Shown here: in pieces, positions 1 to 5,769 of the stretch
How positions within the stretch are numbered: the stretch's first letter is position 1
Layout of the letters: the number at the start of each line of letters is the position of its first letter
Origin: an uncultured Atopobiaceae bacterium
GTDB taxonomy: Bacteria; Actinomycetota; Coriobacteriia; Coriobacteriales; Atopobiaceae
Direction: 5' to 3'
Assembly: GCA_905235165.1 (NCBI GenBank)
Contig: CAJOKK010000051.1
Coordinates: 1 to 9,008, forward strand
Length of the DNA: 9,008 bases
Notes under the pieces: generated by a model
Databases searched by the model: none
Told to the model about the DNA's origin: nothing
Seen by the model: the letters and a program-made list of their open reading frames with translations, nothing else
Made by a program: the position numbers and the translations under genes

Positions 1-123
1 GTAGATCGCCCGCGCCTTCTTATAAGACGCGGGCGAATCATCGATGCCCAGGATGGGCAGCGTTGCGAGCATCGAACCTTTGAGGAGTCTCCATGAAGCG
101 GAGATGACAAAGCCTTCCTTCAT
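1..123 (-). CDS. N-terminal part of an unrecognised third gene of the ATPase operon (cut by the window edge)
   Basis: An ATG at 123-121 on the minus strand opens a frame of 41 codons that runs off the window without a stop. It begins 13 bases after the TGA of the P-type ATPase gene, and a Shine-Dalgarno-like AGGAAAG lies 4 bases upstream of it. This spacing makes it the next cistron of that operon. The visible residues start MKEGFVISASWRLLKG, continue through a short hydrophobic stretch (about residues 19-27, MLATLPILG), then turn polar with DDSPASYKKARAIY. This could be an amphipathic or membrane-associating N-terminus. I do not recognise the family and assign no function. The position suggests a partner of the ATPase and DUF6110-like protein. 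The inverted repeat at 7-35 lies inside this frame. Confidence 0.55.
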   Translation of the reverse strand, partial: MKEGFVISASWRLLKGSMLATLPILGIDDSPASYKKARAIY

Positions 124-136
124 CCGGCTTTCCTAC

Positions 137-2305
137 TCAGTCCTTATTGTCGACGGTTTCCTGTTCTCCACATGCTTGTCGATCACATATGGCCTCATCC
201 TGTCGGCGACGCATGAGCGGACGCGTGTTGGAGGCAGCAATGGCAACCGTCGAGAGGTTATGCAGCGTAGCTGCCGTCGTGAGCGGGATAAGGCTCGCTA
301 CGCCGAGCGCGATGAGCAGCGTGTTGAAGCCAACGATGAGGGTGTAGCGCGCATCGATGCGCCTCTGAAGCCGCTGCGCCAGCACCCGCGCCAGTACCAG
401 ACGGTCTAGCGAATCGCTGCGGATCGAGACATCCGCCACCGTGCGTGCGATGTCCGAGGCATCCGCAAGCGCCACGGATACCGAGGCCGCAGCAAGCGCA
501 GGAGAGTCGTTGATGCCGTCACCCACCATGATGACCCGATGACCTCTGTTCTCGAGCTCGACTACATACGAGGCCTTATCCTCGGGAAGCACCTGCGCCT
601 TGTACTGGTCGATGCCCGCGGCAGATGCCGTCGCCTGAGCAGCACGAGTAGAATCGCCCGTGAGCATGACGATGTGGTCGATTCCCGTACCGCGCAGCTC
701 ATTCAAGATGGTTGAGACGCCCGGCCGAAGGGGGTCCGATATGCAGAGGGCTCCCAGCAGAACCCCATCTCGCGCGAGATACACATGACCGCTTCCCGGA
801 GCGATACCTTCGACTCTTTCCTCGAAGCCATTCGGAAGCGGCACTCCCTCGTCCTCGAATACGAAGTGCGCGCTCCCGATGACGGTATGCTCACCATCAA
901 CATCTGCAGCGATTCCATGGGCCACGATGTAGCGGACGTCGGCATGGAGTTCGGGCTCATGCGTGAGGCCGCGGCTGGATGCGGACGACACGATGGCATG
1001 CGCGACCGCATGGGGGAAATGCTCCTCGATGCAGGCGGCAAGGCACAGAACGTCATCCTCGCTCGCATCATCTGCGGGAACGACCGCCACAAGACGCGGA
1101 GTTGCCTGCGTGAGCGTGCCGGTCTTGTCGAACACGACGGTGTCGGCATCGGCAAGCGCCTCCAGGTATTTGCCTCCTTTGACGATTACGTCATATTGGG
1201 AGGCCTCGCGCATGGCGCTCATCACGCTGATGGGTGTTGAGAGCTTGATGGCGCATGAATAGTCCACCATGAGCACGGCGAGCGCCTTGCCCACATTGCG
1301 CGTGAGCGCAAGGATGCCGAAGAAGCCTGCGAACGCTGCGGGGACCAAGCGGTCTGCCAAGGCCTCCGCCCTGCTCTGACTGCTCGCCTTGAGCTCTGCC
1401 GTACGCTCCACCATGGCCGCGATCGCATCGATGCGCGCAGTTCCGGGAGACGAGCTCACGCATACCACGAGCTCGCCATCTTCGAGCGCGGTACCCGCAA
1501 ACACGGTCGATCCCTCCGACTTGTGTGCAAACTGGGCCTCTCCCGTCATCGACGCCTCGTTGACTTCGGCCTCGCCGGAAACAACGGTGCCATCGACAGG
1601 CACAACGGAACCCGTTCGAAGACGTATCAGGCTGCCCTCATGGACCGCATCCAAAGGAACCTGCTCGTCTGCACCGTCATGCACGAGCCACACATGCGAA
1701 GCCCGCGCGACAAGCCCCTGCTCGAGCGAAAGCCGTGCGCGGCTCTTAACGTGACGCTCCAGGCAATCGGAGAGATTCAAGAGGAACATGACGGTGTCCG
1801 CCTCGGCAAACGTGCCCCTCAGCAGGCAGGCTGCAATGGCCGTGGCATCGAGGGTTTCCACCGTGAGCTTTCCGCGGAGCAGATGCGACAAACCCATGCG
1901 CACGAATCGGAGCGCGCGAATGACCGTCACCACCGAGCGGATGGGGACGGGAAGCAGGATTCTTCGCAGGGCGCTCTGGACCAAGAGAGTCCCCACCTCC
2001 AGGTGGAAGCGGTTCTCCTCCACGGCAAGTGCGATGTCGGGCTGTTCTAGAGGCGCTTCTGCGACAGGAAGGCTGAGAACATCCAGGCTGCGGACAGCGG
2101 AAAGGATCTCCGAACGTGCGGAGCCGTCAGTTGCATCCCAGCAAACAAGCAGCGATGCATTGGCAGGGTGCACCGAGGCACTTCTGACTCCGGAAACGGA
2201 GCAGATATCCTTCTCGATTCCCTGAGCCTCCTCCGTGCAGAGATAGCCGGCCGCAAGCTTGAGGCGCATGCGGCCGGGAATGTCGCTGGTAATGGAATAC
2301 AGCAT
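137..2305 (-). CDS. P1B-type heavy-metal-translocating ATPase, FezB/P1B-6-like
   Basis: This is a 722-residue membrane ATPase predicted to move a transition metal across a membrane. Seen directly: actuator motif TGEA (254-257), phosphorylation motif DKTGTLT with Asp393, an EEHFPHAVA nucleotide-domain motif (427-435, in place of the usual SEHP) and hinge motif GDGIND (595-600). Hydrophobic segments lie around 101-180, 320-360 and 652-690. The N-terminal 60 residues resemble an HMA-like fold but lack CxxC; instead there is an arginine-rich PGRMRLK (10-16). The ion-path segment reads DYSCAIKLSTP (348-358) rather than CPC or CPH. From family knowledge, these traits fit the P1B-6 group that includes ferrosome FezB. 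The start lies 4 bases after the upstream small gene, implying translational coupling. Substrate iron is inferred. The ATPase class is near certain. Confidence 0.93.
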   Translation of the reverse strand: MLYSITSDIPGRMRLKLAAGYLCTEEAQGIEKDICSVSGVRSASVHPANASLLVCWDATDGSARSEILSAVRSLDVLSLPVAEAPLEQPDIALAVEENRFHLEVGTLLVQSALRRILLPVPIRSVVTVIRALRFVRMGLSHLLRGKLTVETLDATAIAACLLRGTFAEADTVMFLLNLSDCLERHVKSRARLSLEQGLVARASHVWLVHDGADEQVPLDAVHEGSLIRLRTGSVVPVDGTVVSGEAEVNEASMTGEAQFAHKSEGSTVFAGTALEDGELVVCVSSSPGTARIDAIAAMVERTAELKASSQSRAEALADRLVPAAFAGFFGILALTRNVGKALAVLMVDYSCAIKLSTPISVMSAMREASQYDVIVKGGKYLEALADADTVVFDKTGTLTQATPRLVAVVPADDASEDDVLCLAACIEEHFPHAVAHAIVSSASSRGLTHEPELHADVRYIVAHGIAADVDGEHTVIGSAHFVFEDEGVPLPNGFEERVEGIAPGSGHVYLARDGVLLGALCISDPLRPGVSTILNELRGTGIDHIVMLTGDSTRAAQATASAAGIDQYKAQVLPEDKASYVVELENRGHRVIMVGDGINDSPALAAASVSVALADASDIARTVADVSIRSDSLDRLVLARVLAQRLQRRIDARYTLIVGFNTLLIALGVASLIPLTTAATLHNLSTVAIAASNTRPLMRRRQDEAICDRQACGEQETVDNKD

Positions 2306-2309
2306 CTGA

Positions 2310-2606
2310 CTATGCGTCTGTTCCGTCTATCTGTGCGGTAACTTCCGCACGGACATCCTCCTCAAGCTGGGAGAGTTTCTCTGCAACCGCAGCATCGATG
2401 CGGGCCTGTCGACGAGCCTCGACATTGATGTCTGCTGCCTCGTCCACGATGGACTGCGTCACACCCGAGACCTTGTCTGCAACGCGCAGGCACGCGGAAG
2501 TCACCTTCACCGCCCCACAATGGACCAATCCACTCTTGCTCAGCGAGCCCACGATACCGGCGGCCGCAGCTCCTCCCACGGCGCAGAGAATACGGGTCTT
2601 AGCCAT
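2310..2606 (-). CDS. small DUF6110-like protein, first gene of the ATPase operon
   Basis: A 98-residue protein. Residues 5-21 form a Gly/Ala-rich hydrophobic helix (ILCAVGGAAAAGIVG) that could be a membrane span or glycine-zipper segment. Next is a small-residue and basic region (HCGAVKVTSACLRVADKV, 29-46). The tail is an acidic and basic amphipathic helix (DEAADINVEARRQ, then about 68-93) that could form a coiled coil. This layout and the ADI-x-x-EA motif resemble DUF6110 proteins, which I recall as commonly encoded next to HMA-type P-type ATPases; that assignment is from memory of the family. The ATG has AAAGGA about 6 bases upstream and a promoter before it. Only 4 bases separate its stop from the ATPase start. 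By analogy with ferrosome loci it could be a membrane partner of the ATPase, but no activity can be read from the sequence. Confidence 0.72.
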   Translation of the reverse strand: MAKTRILCAVGGAAAAGIVGSLSKSGLVHCGAVKVTSACLRVADKVSGVTQSIVDEAADINVEARRQARIDAAVAEKLSQLEEDVRAEVTAQIDGTDA

Positions 2607-2627
2607 GTCGTTCCTTTCTTCGACAAC

Positions 2628-2638
2628 AATAATTTATT
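2628..2638. promoter_or_regulatory. AATAA-T-TTATT palindrome at the predicted start site (possible operator)
   Basis: A perfect 5-1-5 inverted repeat sits over the predicted transcription start of the minus-strand operon, where a bound repressor would block transcription. It is AT-rich like a Fur box but does not match the usual 7-1-7 Fur pattern well. In AT-rich DNA an 11-bp palindrome can arise by chance, so this is only a candidate. Confidence 0.25.
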
Positions 2639-2639
2639 T

Positions 2640-2668
2640 ATGTTACCTCTATTTGTTACAATTGTCTA
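2640..2668 (-). promoter_or_regulatory. sigma-70-type promoter of the ATPase operon
   Basis: On the minus strand, -35 TAGACA (2668-2663) is separated by exactly 17 bases from -10 TAACAT (2645-2640). They match TTGACA at 5 of 6 and TATAAT at 4 of 6 positions. The surrounding 2623-2680 is markedly AT-rich in a GC-rich window. Transcription should start near 2632-2634, giving a leader of about 30 bases before the ATG at 2606. The hexamer GTAACA occurs twice in the spacer and -10 region (2660-2655 and 2646-2641). Confidence 0.6.
2658..2665. promoter_or_regulatory. ACAATTGT palindrome overlapping the -35 region (possible operator)
   Basis: A perfect 8-bp palindrome overlaps the -35 hexamer and the start of the spacer of the ATPase-operon promoter. 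The position suits repressor binding. No family can be named from so short a site, and it may be chance. Confidence 0.2.
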
Positions 2669-2706
2669 GCATTTAAGCTCGAGCGCGGTACTGCACGAGG
2701 ATAGGA

Positions 2707-3084
2707 TTGTGGACAGGAGCATCGCACAATACACGAAGGTGTTCAGGAGGGTGGCTCAAGGGGGCAATCGGCCTTCTTCCCAACTGCTATGCCATCGCAC
2801 GGCGCTGGAACATCGACGACCACGAGAAGCGTTTGGCGGAGGGTAGCATCGACTACGACCTCTTCGAGGTGTGCGAGCACTCGATCGGATACAGAGCTGC
2901 GTCTTTTGTTCTCGGTCCACGAAAGTGCACGGAGGGCAGTGTACGAGCCCAACTGATGGAAACGAGACCGCTGGTATACGGGCTGCAAATCGGCGAACGT
3001 TCGCCTGACACCTGCGCCGCCCAAACACTCGGGAATACCGGAGCCTCGCCAGCTTCCTCTGGCCCAGAATGTCGGAGGTCTTAG
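2707..3084 (+). pseudogene. weak 125-codon open frame, possible gene remnant
   Basis: A frame with only a TTG start and no good ribosome-binding site. Its middle part (about codons 17-61, for example WNIDDHEKRLAEG and SIDYDLFEVCEHS) has GC-ending codons and a plausible protein composition. The ends do not: the last third is rich in Pro, Ser, Thr and Cys with mixed third positions. I recognise no family. The opposite strand has an equally unconvincing frame (3099-2743). A decayed fragment of a former gene fits best, but non-coding DNA is nearly as likely. Apart from this I see no gene between 2669 and 3134. Confidence 0.22.
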
Positions 3085-3134
3085 GACTGCGTACAGCATA
3101 CAGGTGGGACCCCTTTATTACGATGTGCTAAGCT

Positions 3135-3164
3135 CTGATTAGTTAGGCACGTCTAACTAATCAG
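3135..3164. promoter_or_regulatory. perfect 12-bp inverted repeat, likely repressor operator (DtxR/IdeR/MntR-like)
   Basis: CTGATTAGTTAG (3135-3146) and CTAACTAATCAG (3153-3164) are exact reverse complements around a 6-base centre, GCACGT. The TTAG/CTAA half-sites and the inner GTTAGG..TCTAAC resemble the operators of DtxR-type metalloregulators, although the spacing differs from the 19-bp IdeR consensus. No T-run follows on either strand, so it is not an intrinsic terminator. An extended -10-like TGCTAAGCT (3126-3134) lies just before it, which would put the operator at the start site of the downstream ATC-hydrolase operon. That promoter is weak by consensus. Binding by a metal regulator is inferred; a TetR- or MarR-type protein would also fit a dyad of this size. 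Confidence 0.55.
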
Positions 3165-3214
3165 GGGCTAGTCAAGCGTTCTTGCGACCTTGGCTAGCTT
3201 GGAAGGGGCTTGTA

Positions 3215-3406
3215 GTGTCCTGGCAGGTCACCCTCGTAGAAGCGCTGGTGTTTGCCGCGCTCTTCACCATCCTCGTCTTCGCGATGTGTGGGGTTGCTCG
3301 TCATCACCGTGCCGTAGGACGGAGGCGCTGGACGCATGAGGTATGCAGGGATGCCAGCGGGAATGTGGGCGCTGTTCAGGCGCTCGTTCAAGCGCGAGCT
3401 GCGTGA
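3215..3406 (+). CDS. possible small single-span membrane protein
   Basis: GTG at 3215 with AGGGG 6 bases upstream opens a 63-codon frame. A TTG at 3182 would add 11 residues but has no better ribosome-binding site. Residues 5-28 form an uninterrupted hydrophobic helix (VTLVEALVFAALFTILVFAM and onward), followed by a basic stretch, ARHHRAVGRRRW, so the C-terminus would stay in the cytoplasm. The frame overlaps the start of the ATC-hydrolase gene by 71 bases, unusually long for two real genes. The last 20 or so residues are unremarkable and probably dictated by the other frame. It lies between the operator and the hydrolase genes and would be the first cistron of that operon. No homologue is recognised. 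It could instead be a chance frame. Confidence 0.35.
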   Translation: MSWQVTLVEALVFAALFTILVFAMCGVARHHRAVGRRRWTHEVCRDASGNVGAVQALVQARAA

Positions 3407-3965
3407 CACGCTGGGATACGGCGCCGCGTCCGCCCGCAGCATCACCCGTGCGGCGCACGCCCGCTACAAGCAGATAATCGCTGGGCTGCCCGATTTCGAG
3501 CGGGGCGACCGATTCCAGATGAACATCGTGAGCTGCGCCATGTTGTCGGCGTTTCTCCTCAACATGGAGCCGCGCCCGTCGGTCGACGACGCCGCGCTCT
3601 ACTATGGGCGCGCGATGATGACCGCGCCGATGCAGCTGTTTTGCCGTCTAAGCGCCAGGCGCAAGTTCTCCGAGCGGGACCTCGCCGACATGCGCGCAAC
3701 GGAGCGGCTGCGTGCGGCCGACCGCAACCCCTACTCGTGGAACATGGAGCTGCTTCCGTATGATGACGGCAGCGGCTACGAGGCGCGCTTCTCGCACTGC
3801 GGCATCTGCACGCTCATGGCCGAGCTGGGGCTCTCCGACCTGGTGCCGGCCATGTGCCGGCTGGACTACATCATGAGCGATGCCGGCGGGCGGAGCGTCT
3901 TCGTGCGCGAGCACACGCTCGCCGAGGGTGGTCCGTATTGTGACTGTGGCTACAAAAGGAAGTAG
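3336..3965 (+). CDS. L-2-amino-thiazoline-4-carboxylic acid (ATC) hydrolase family protein
   Basis: A 209-residue cytoplasmic protein. The C-terminal half carries the pattern I associate with the ATC-hydrolase family: HCGICTLMAELGL (154-166), then CRLDYIM (174-180), then RE.TLAEGG..CDC (190-204), with Cys155, Cys158, Cys174, Asp177, Arg190 and Cys202-Asp203 as candidate functional residues. The family is named for Pseudomonas enzymes that open the thiazoline ring of ATC on the way to L-cysteine. Most members have no known substrate, so cysteine synthesis should not be assumed here. The ATG at 3336 has GGAGG about 10 bases upstream. Met6 and Met10 are alternative starts, and the protein resembles the family from about Met10. 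It is followed after 44 bases by a gene with a second copy of the same domain, suggesting a two-subunit or paralogous system. Confidence 0.8.
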   Translation: MRYAGMPAGMWALFRRSFKRELRDTLGYGAASARSITRAAHARYKQIIAGLPDFERGDRFQMNIVSCAMLSAFLLNMEPRPSVDDAALYYGRAMMTAPMQLFCRLSARRKFSERDLADMRATERLRAADRNPYSWNMELLPYDDGSGYEARFSHCGICTLMAELGLSDLVPAMCRLDYIMSDAGGRSVFVREHTLAEGGPYCDCGYKRK

Positions 3966-4009
3966 AAGGGGAGCGGTCGACTACGACTACTCATCCTTAG
4001 GAGGATACT

Positions 4010-5599
4010 ATGGCAAAGAACGCGCGTGAGCTGCTCGAGCAGAAGAAATACGACCCCCTCGTGGCCACGCTGGTCGACAGGCTCGGCGTGGACGGGGCGG
4101 CTGCGCTCTGGGTGCGCGCGGAGCGACGGCTTGCCGCGCTGATCGAGGGCTCGCAGGACCTTCCCGCCTTGGAGCGGGAGCACACGCACAGCTTCATCTA
4201 TCCCGTATGCTCGCTGTACGTCGAGATGGCGGCGGCCCTGGGGCGTGAGGAAGCCCTGGCGCTGTTGATGGATTTCGCCCACGACCACGCCCTCGAGAAC
4301 CGCAAGCCCTTCGAGGCCGTGGTGAAGGCACCCGGAGGGAAGCGCCTTCTCATCAGGCTCTTCGCCATGCTCCAACCGCGGCTCTTCGGCAAGGACGCCG
4401 GATTCGAGGCCACGATAGGCATCGCGAGCTCCGACCACGTACATTTCGACATCATGGACTGCCCCTATCGCCGCCATACCGCGGAGCTGGGCGTGCCCGA
4501 GATCTGTAACCTCTTCTGCACCAACGACGACATCATCTACGGGGACCTCCCGGGTGTGCGGTTCACGCGTGCGGGCACGCTCGGGCGCGGGGCGGATGTC
4601 TGCGACTTCGACCTCCGCCTTACGGACGGCATGGCCAGACAACCAAAGAAGCTGCTGGTCATCGGCCCTGGCGTCATCGGGAGCTACCTCATCCACGTGC
4701 TGTGCGAGGCAGGGCATGACGTGACCGTGCTCGCACGCGGCGCTTGGGCGGATACGCTCGAAGAAGAGGGGTTGCGGTTGCATCACTACCTGCAGCGCAC
4801 CGATACCGTGGACTACCCTCGCATCGTGCGCGAGCTTCCAGTGGACGAGCATTTCGACGCCGCCTTCGCCGTGATGCGGCAGGATCAGATGGTTGCTCTC
4901 GCGCCCGATCTGGGCAGGCTCGATGCACCGTATGTGGTGTGCGTGGGCAACGACATGCATGTCGATGCGGTCGAGGAAGCCGTGCACGCCGGAAGCGCCA
5001 CGCAGAAACAGGTGCTCTTCGGTTTCCAGGGAACTGCGGGCCATCGCGAGGCGGACAGAACCGTGGTCGTTCGTCTCGGAGCGTGGCATCTGACGCTGGG
5101 ACCCGCCCATGGCCATGCCGACACCATCGCGCGCGCCTTCTTCGAGCAGGTCTTCTGCGGGTCGTACAAGGCCAATTTCGAGCATGACATGGTTTGGTGG
5201 CTGGCCTGCCACGCCGTGTCCGTGCTGCCGTTCTGCTATGTGGCGTACCGTCTGGGCTGCGACCTCACGCGGGCGACGGCAGCCGACATCACGCAGCTCA
5301 CCGATGCCATGAGGGAGGGCTACGACGTGATCCTCGCCGCGGGTGGCACGATCTTGCCCGAAGGCGATAAAACGTTCTTCGAGGGACCCAAACGCGTGCT
5401 CTGGGATGCGGGCCTGCGCGTTATGGCGAAGACGGCCCTCGGCAGGCTCTGCGTGACCGACCATTGCAAAAACGCCGTGGACGAGATGCGCGCGCTCGAC
5501 GAGGCGGTCATGGAGCTGTTCTCGCAGGTGCCGGATGTCCCGTGCCCCGCCTGGGATGCCCTGCGCGCCGCGATGCCCTCCTGGGACGAGCTCGGCTGA
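4010..5599 (+). CDS. fusion: ATC-hydrolase-like domain plus ketopantoate-reductase (ApbA/PanE)-like domain
   Basis: A 529-residue cytoplasmic protein with a strong start (TAGGAGG a few bases before ATG). Residues 1-206 form a complete ATC-hydrolase-like domain: CPYRRHTAELGVPEICNLFC (151-170), DD at 173-174, FTRAGTL (185-191) and VCDFDL (197-202). The family's Gly-Gly before Cys-Asp is altered to GRGAD. Residues 214-529 form a full-length ApbA/PanE-type oxidoreductase: a beta strand and dinucleotide loop IGPGVIG (218-224), then LARG (241-244), and a helical C-terminal half. Where ketopantoate reductases usually carry a catalytic Lys and Asn helix, this protein reads VWWLACHAVSVLP (395-407), so panE activity is doubtful. 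Met208, close to the junction, could serve as an internal start (4631) but has no strong ribosome-binding site. The frame is continuous, so this is a genuine fusion. The role is unknown: perhaps NAD(P)H-linked chemistry on the hydrolase's product. Confidence 0.85.
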   Translation: MAKNARELLEQKKYDPLVATLVDRLGVDGAAALWVRAERRLAALIEGSQDLPALEREHTHSFIYPVCSLYVEMAAALGREEALALLMDFAHDHALENRKPFEAVVKAPGGKRLLIRLFAMLQPRLFGKDAGFEATIGIASSDHVHFDIMDCPYRRHTAELGVPEICNLFCTNDDIIYGDLPGVRFTRAGTLGRGADVCDFDLRLTDGMARQPKKLLVIGPGVIGSYLIHVLCEAGHDVTVLARGAWADTLEEEGLRLHHYLQRTDTVDYPRIVRELPVDEHFDAAFAVMRQDQMVALAPDLGRLDAPYVVCVGNDMHVDAVEEAVHAGSATQKQVLFGFQGTAGHREADRTVVVRLGAWHLTLGPAHGHADTIARAFFEQVFCGSYKANFEHDMVWWLACHAVSVLPFCYVAYRLGCDLTRATAADITQLTDAMREGYDVILAAGGTILPEGDKTFFEGPKRVLWDAGLRVMAKTALGRLCVTDHCKNAVDEMRALDEAVMELFSQVPDVPCPAWDALRAAMPSWDELG

Positions 5600-5619
5600 C
5601 AGTTCAATTGGGGAGAATC

Positions 5620-5667
5620 ATGAACGTCCATGGGTTCGGTCCACGCGATGCGCCTGACGCCCCTTAG
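5620..5667 (+). CDS. possible 15-residue leader or vestigial peptide
   Basis: A short frame, MNVHGFGPRDAPDAP, starts 20 bases after the fusion gene with GGGGAG a few bases upstream of its ATG, and ends 8 bases before an 8-bp stem hairpin. A good ribosome-binding site followed by a hairpin is the layout of a leader peptide. However, the next gene has its own riboswitch and there is no run of one regulatory amino acid. It may be fortuitous. Confidence 0.18.
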   Translation: MNVHGFGPRDAPDAP

Positions 5668-5675
5668 GGCCACTT

Positions 5676-5701
5676 CGCAGAAACTCTCACCGATTTCTGC
5701 G
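5676..5701 (+). other. 8-bp hairpin downstream of the ATC/KPR operon
   Basis: CGCAGAAA (5676-5683) and TTTCTGCG (5694-5701) pair perfectly around a 10-base loop, with possible further G-U pairs outside. It lies about 75 bases after the stop of the fusion gene, where the operon should end. No T-run follows on either strand, so it could be an RNA-stabilising stem or a weak or factor-dependent terminator rather than a classical intrinsic terminator. Confidence 0.35.
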
Positions 5702-5760
5702 GGGCTAATGCGGCAATATCGTTTCCATCATGCAAGCGAGGCCGCAGCTGGAAGGATGAG

Positions 5761-5769
5761 TGCTACCAT
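5761..5769 (+). promoter_or_regulatory. candidate extended -10 promoter of the thiamine operon
   Basis: TGCTACCAT fits the extended -10 pattern TGn-TATAAT (hexamer TACCAT, 4 of 6). Transcription would start near 5775, close to the 5' edge of the riboswitch. No good -35 hexamer lies 16-18 bases upstream, so this rests on the -10 alone. Confidence 0.3.

Noticed and set aside
7..35. CGCCCGCG/CGCGGGCG hairpin as the terminator of the ATPase operon
   Set aside because: No T-run follows on either strand, and it lies inside an open frame with its own ribosome-binding site, so the operon appears to continue.
44..409. 121-codon plus-strand frame at the left end
   Set aside because: It runs opposite the C-terminus of the ATPase and the start of the third operon gene, both with better coding evidence, and shows no domain.
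3135..3164. The 12-bp inverted repeat as an intrinsic terminator
   Set aside because: AT-rich stem with no T-run on either side; position before an operon favours an operator.
3950..5464. 504-codon open frame on the minus strand opposite the ATC/KPR fusion gene
   Set aside because: It is the antisense of a clearly coding frame with GC-rich third positions, has a His/Arg/Glu/Gly-rich composition without domains, and lacks a ribosome-binding site. It is a shadow frame.
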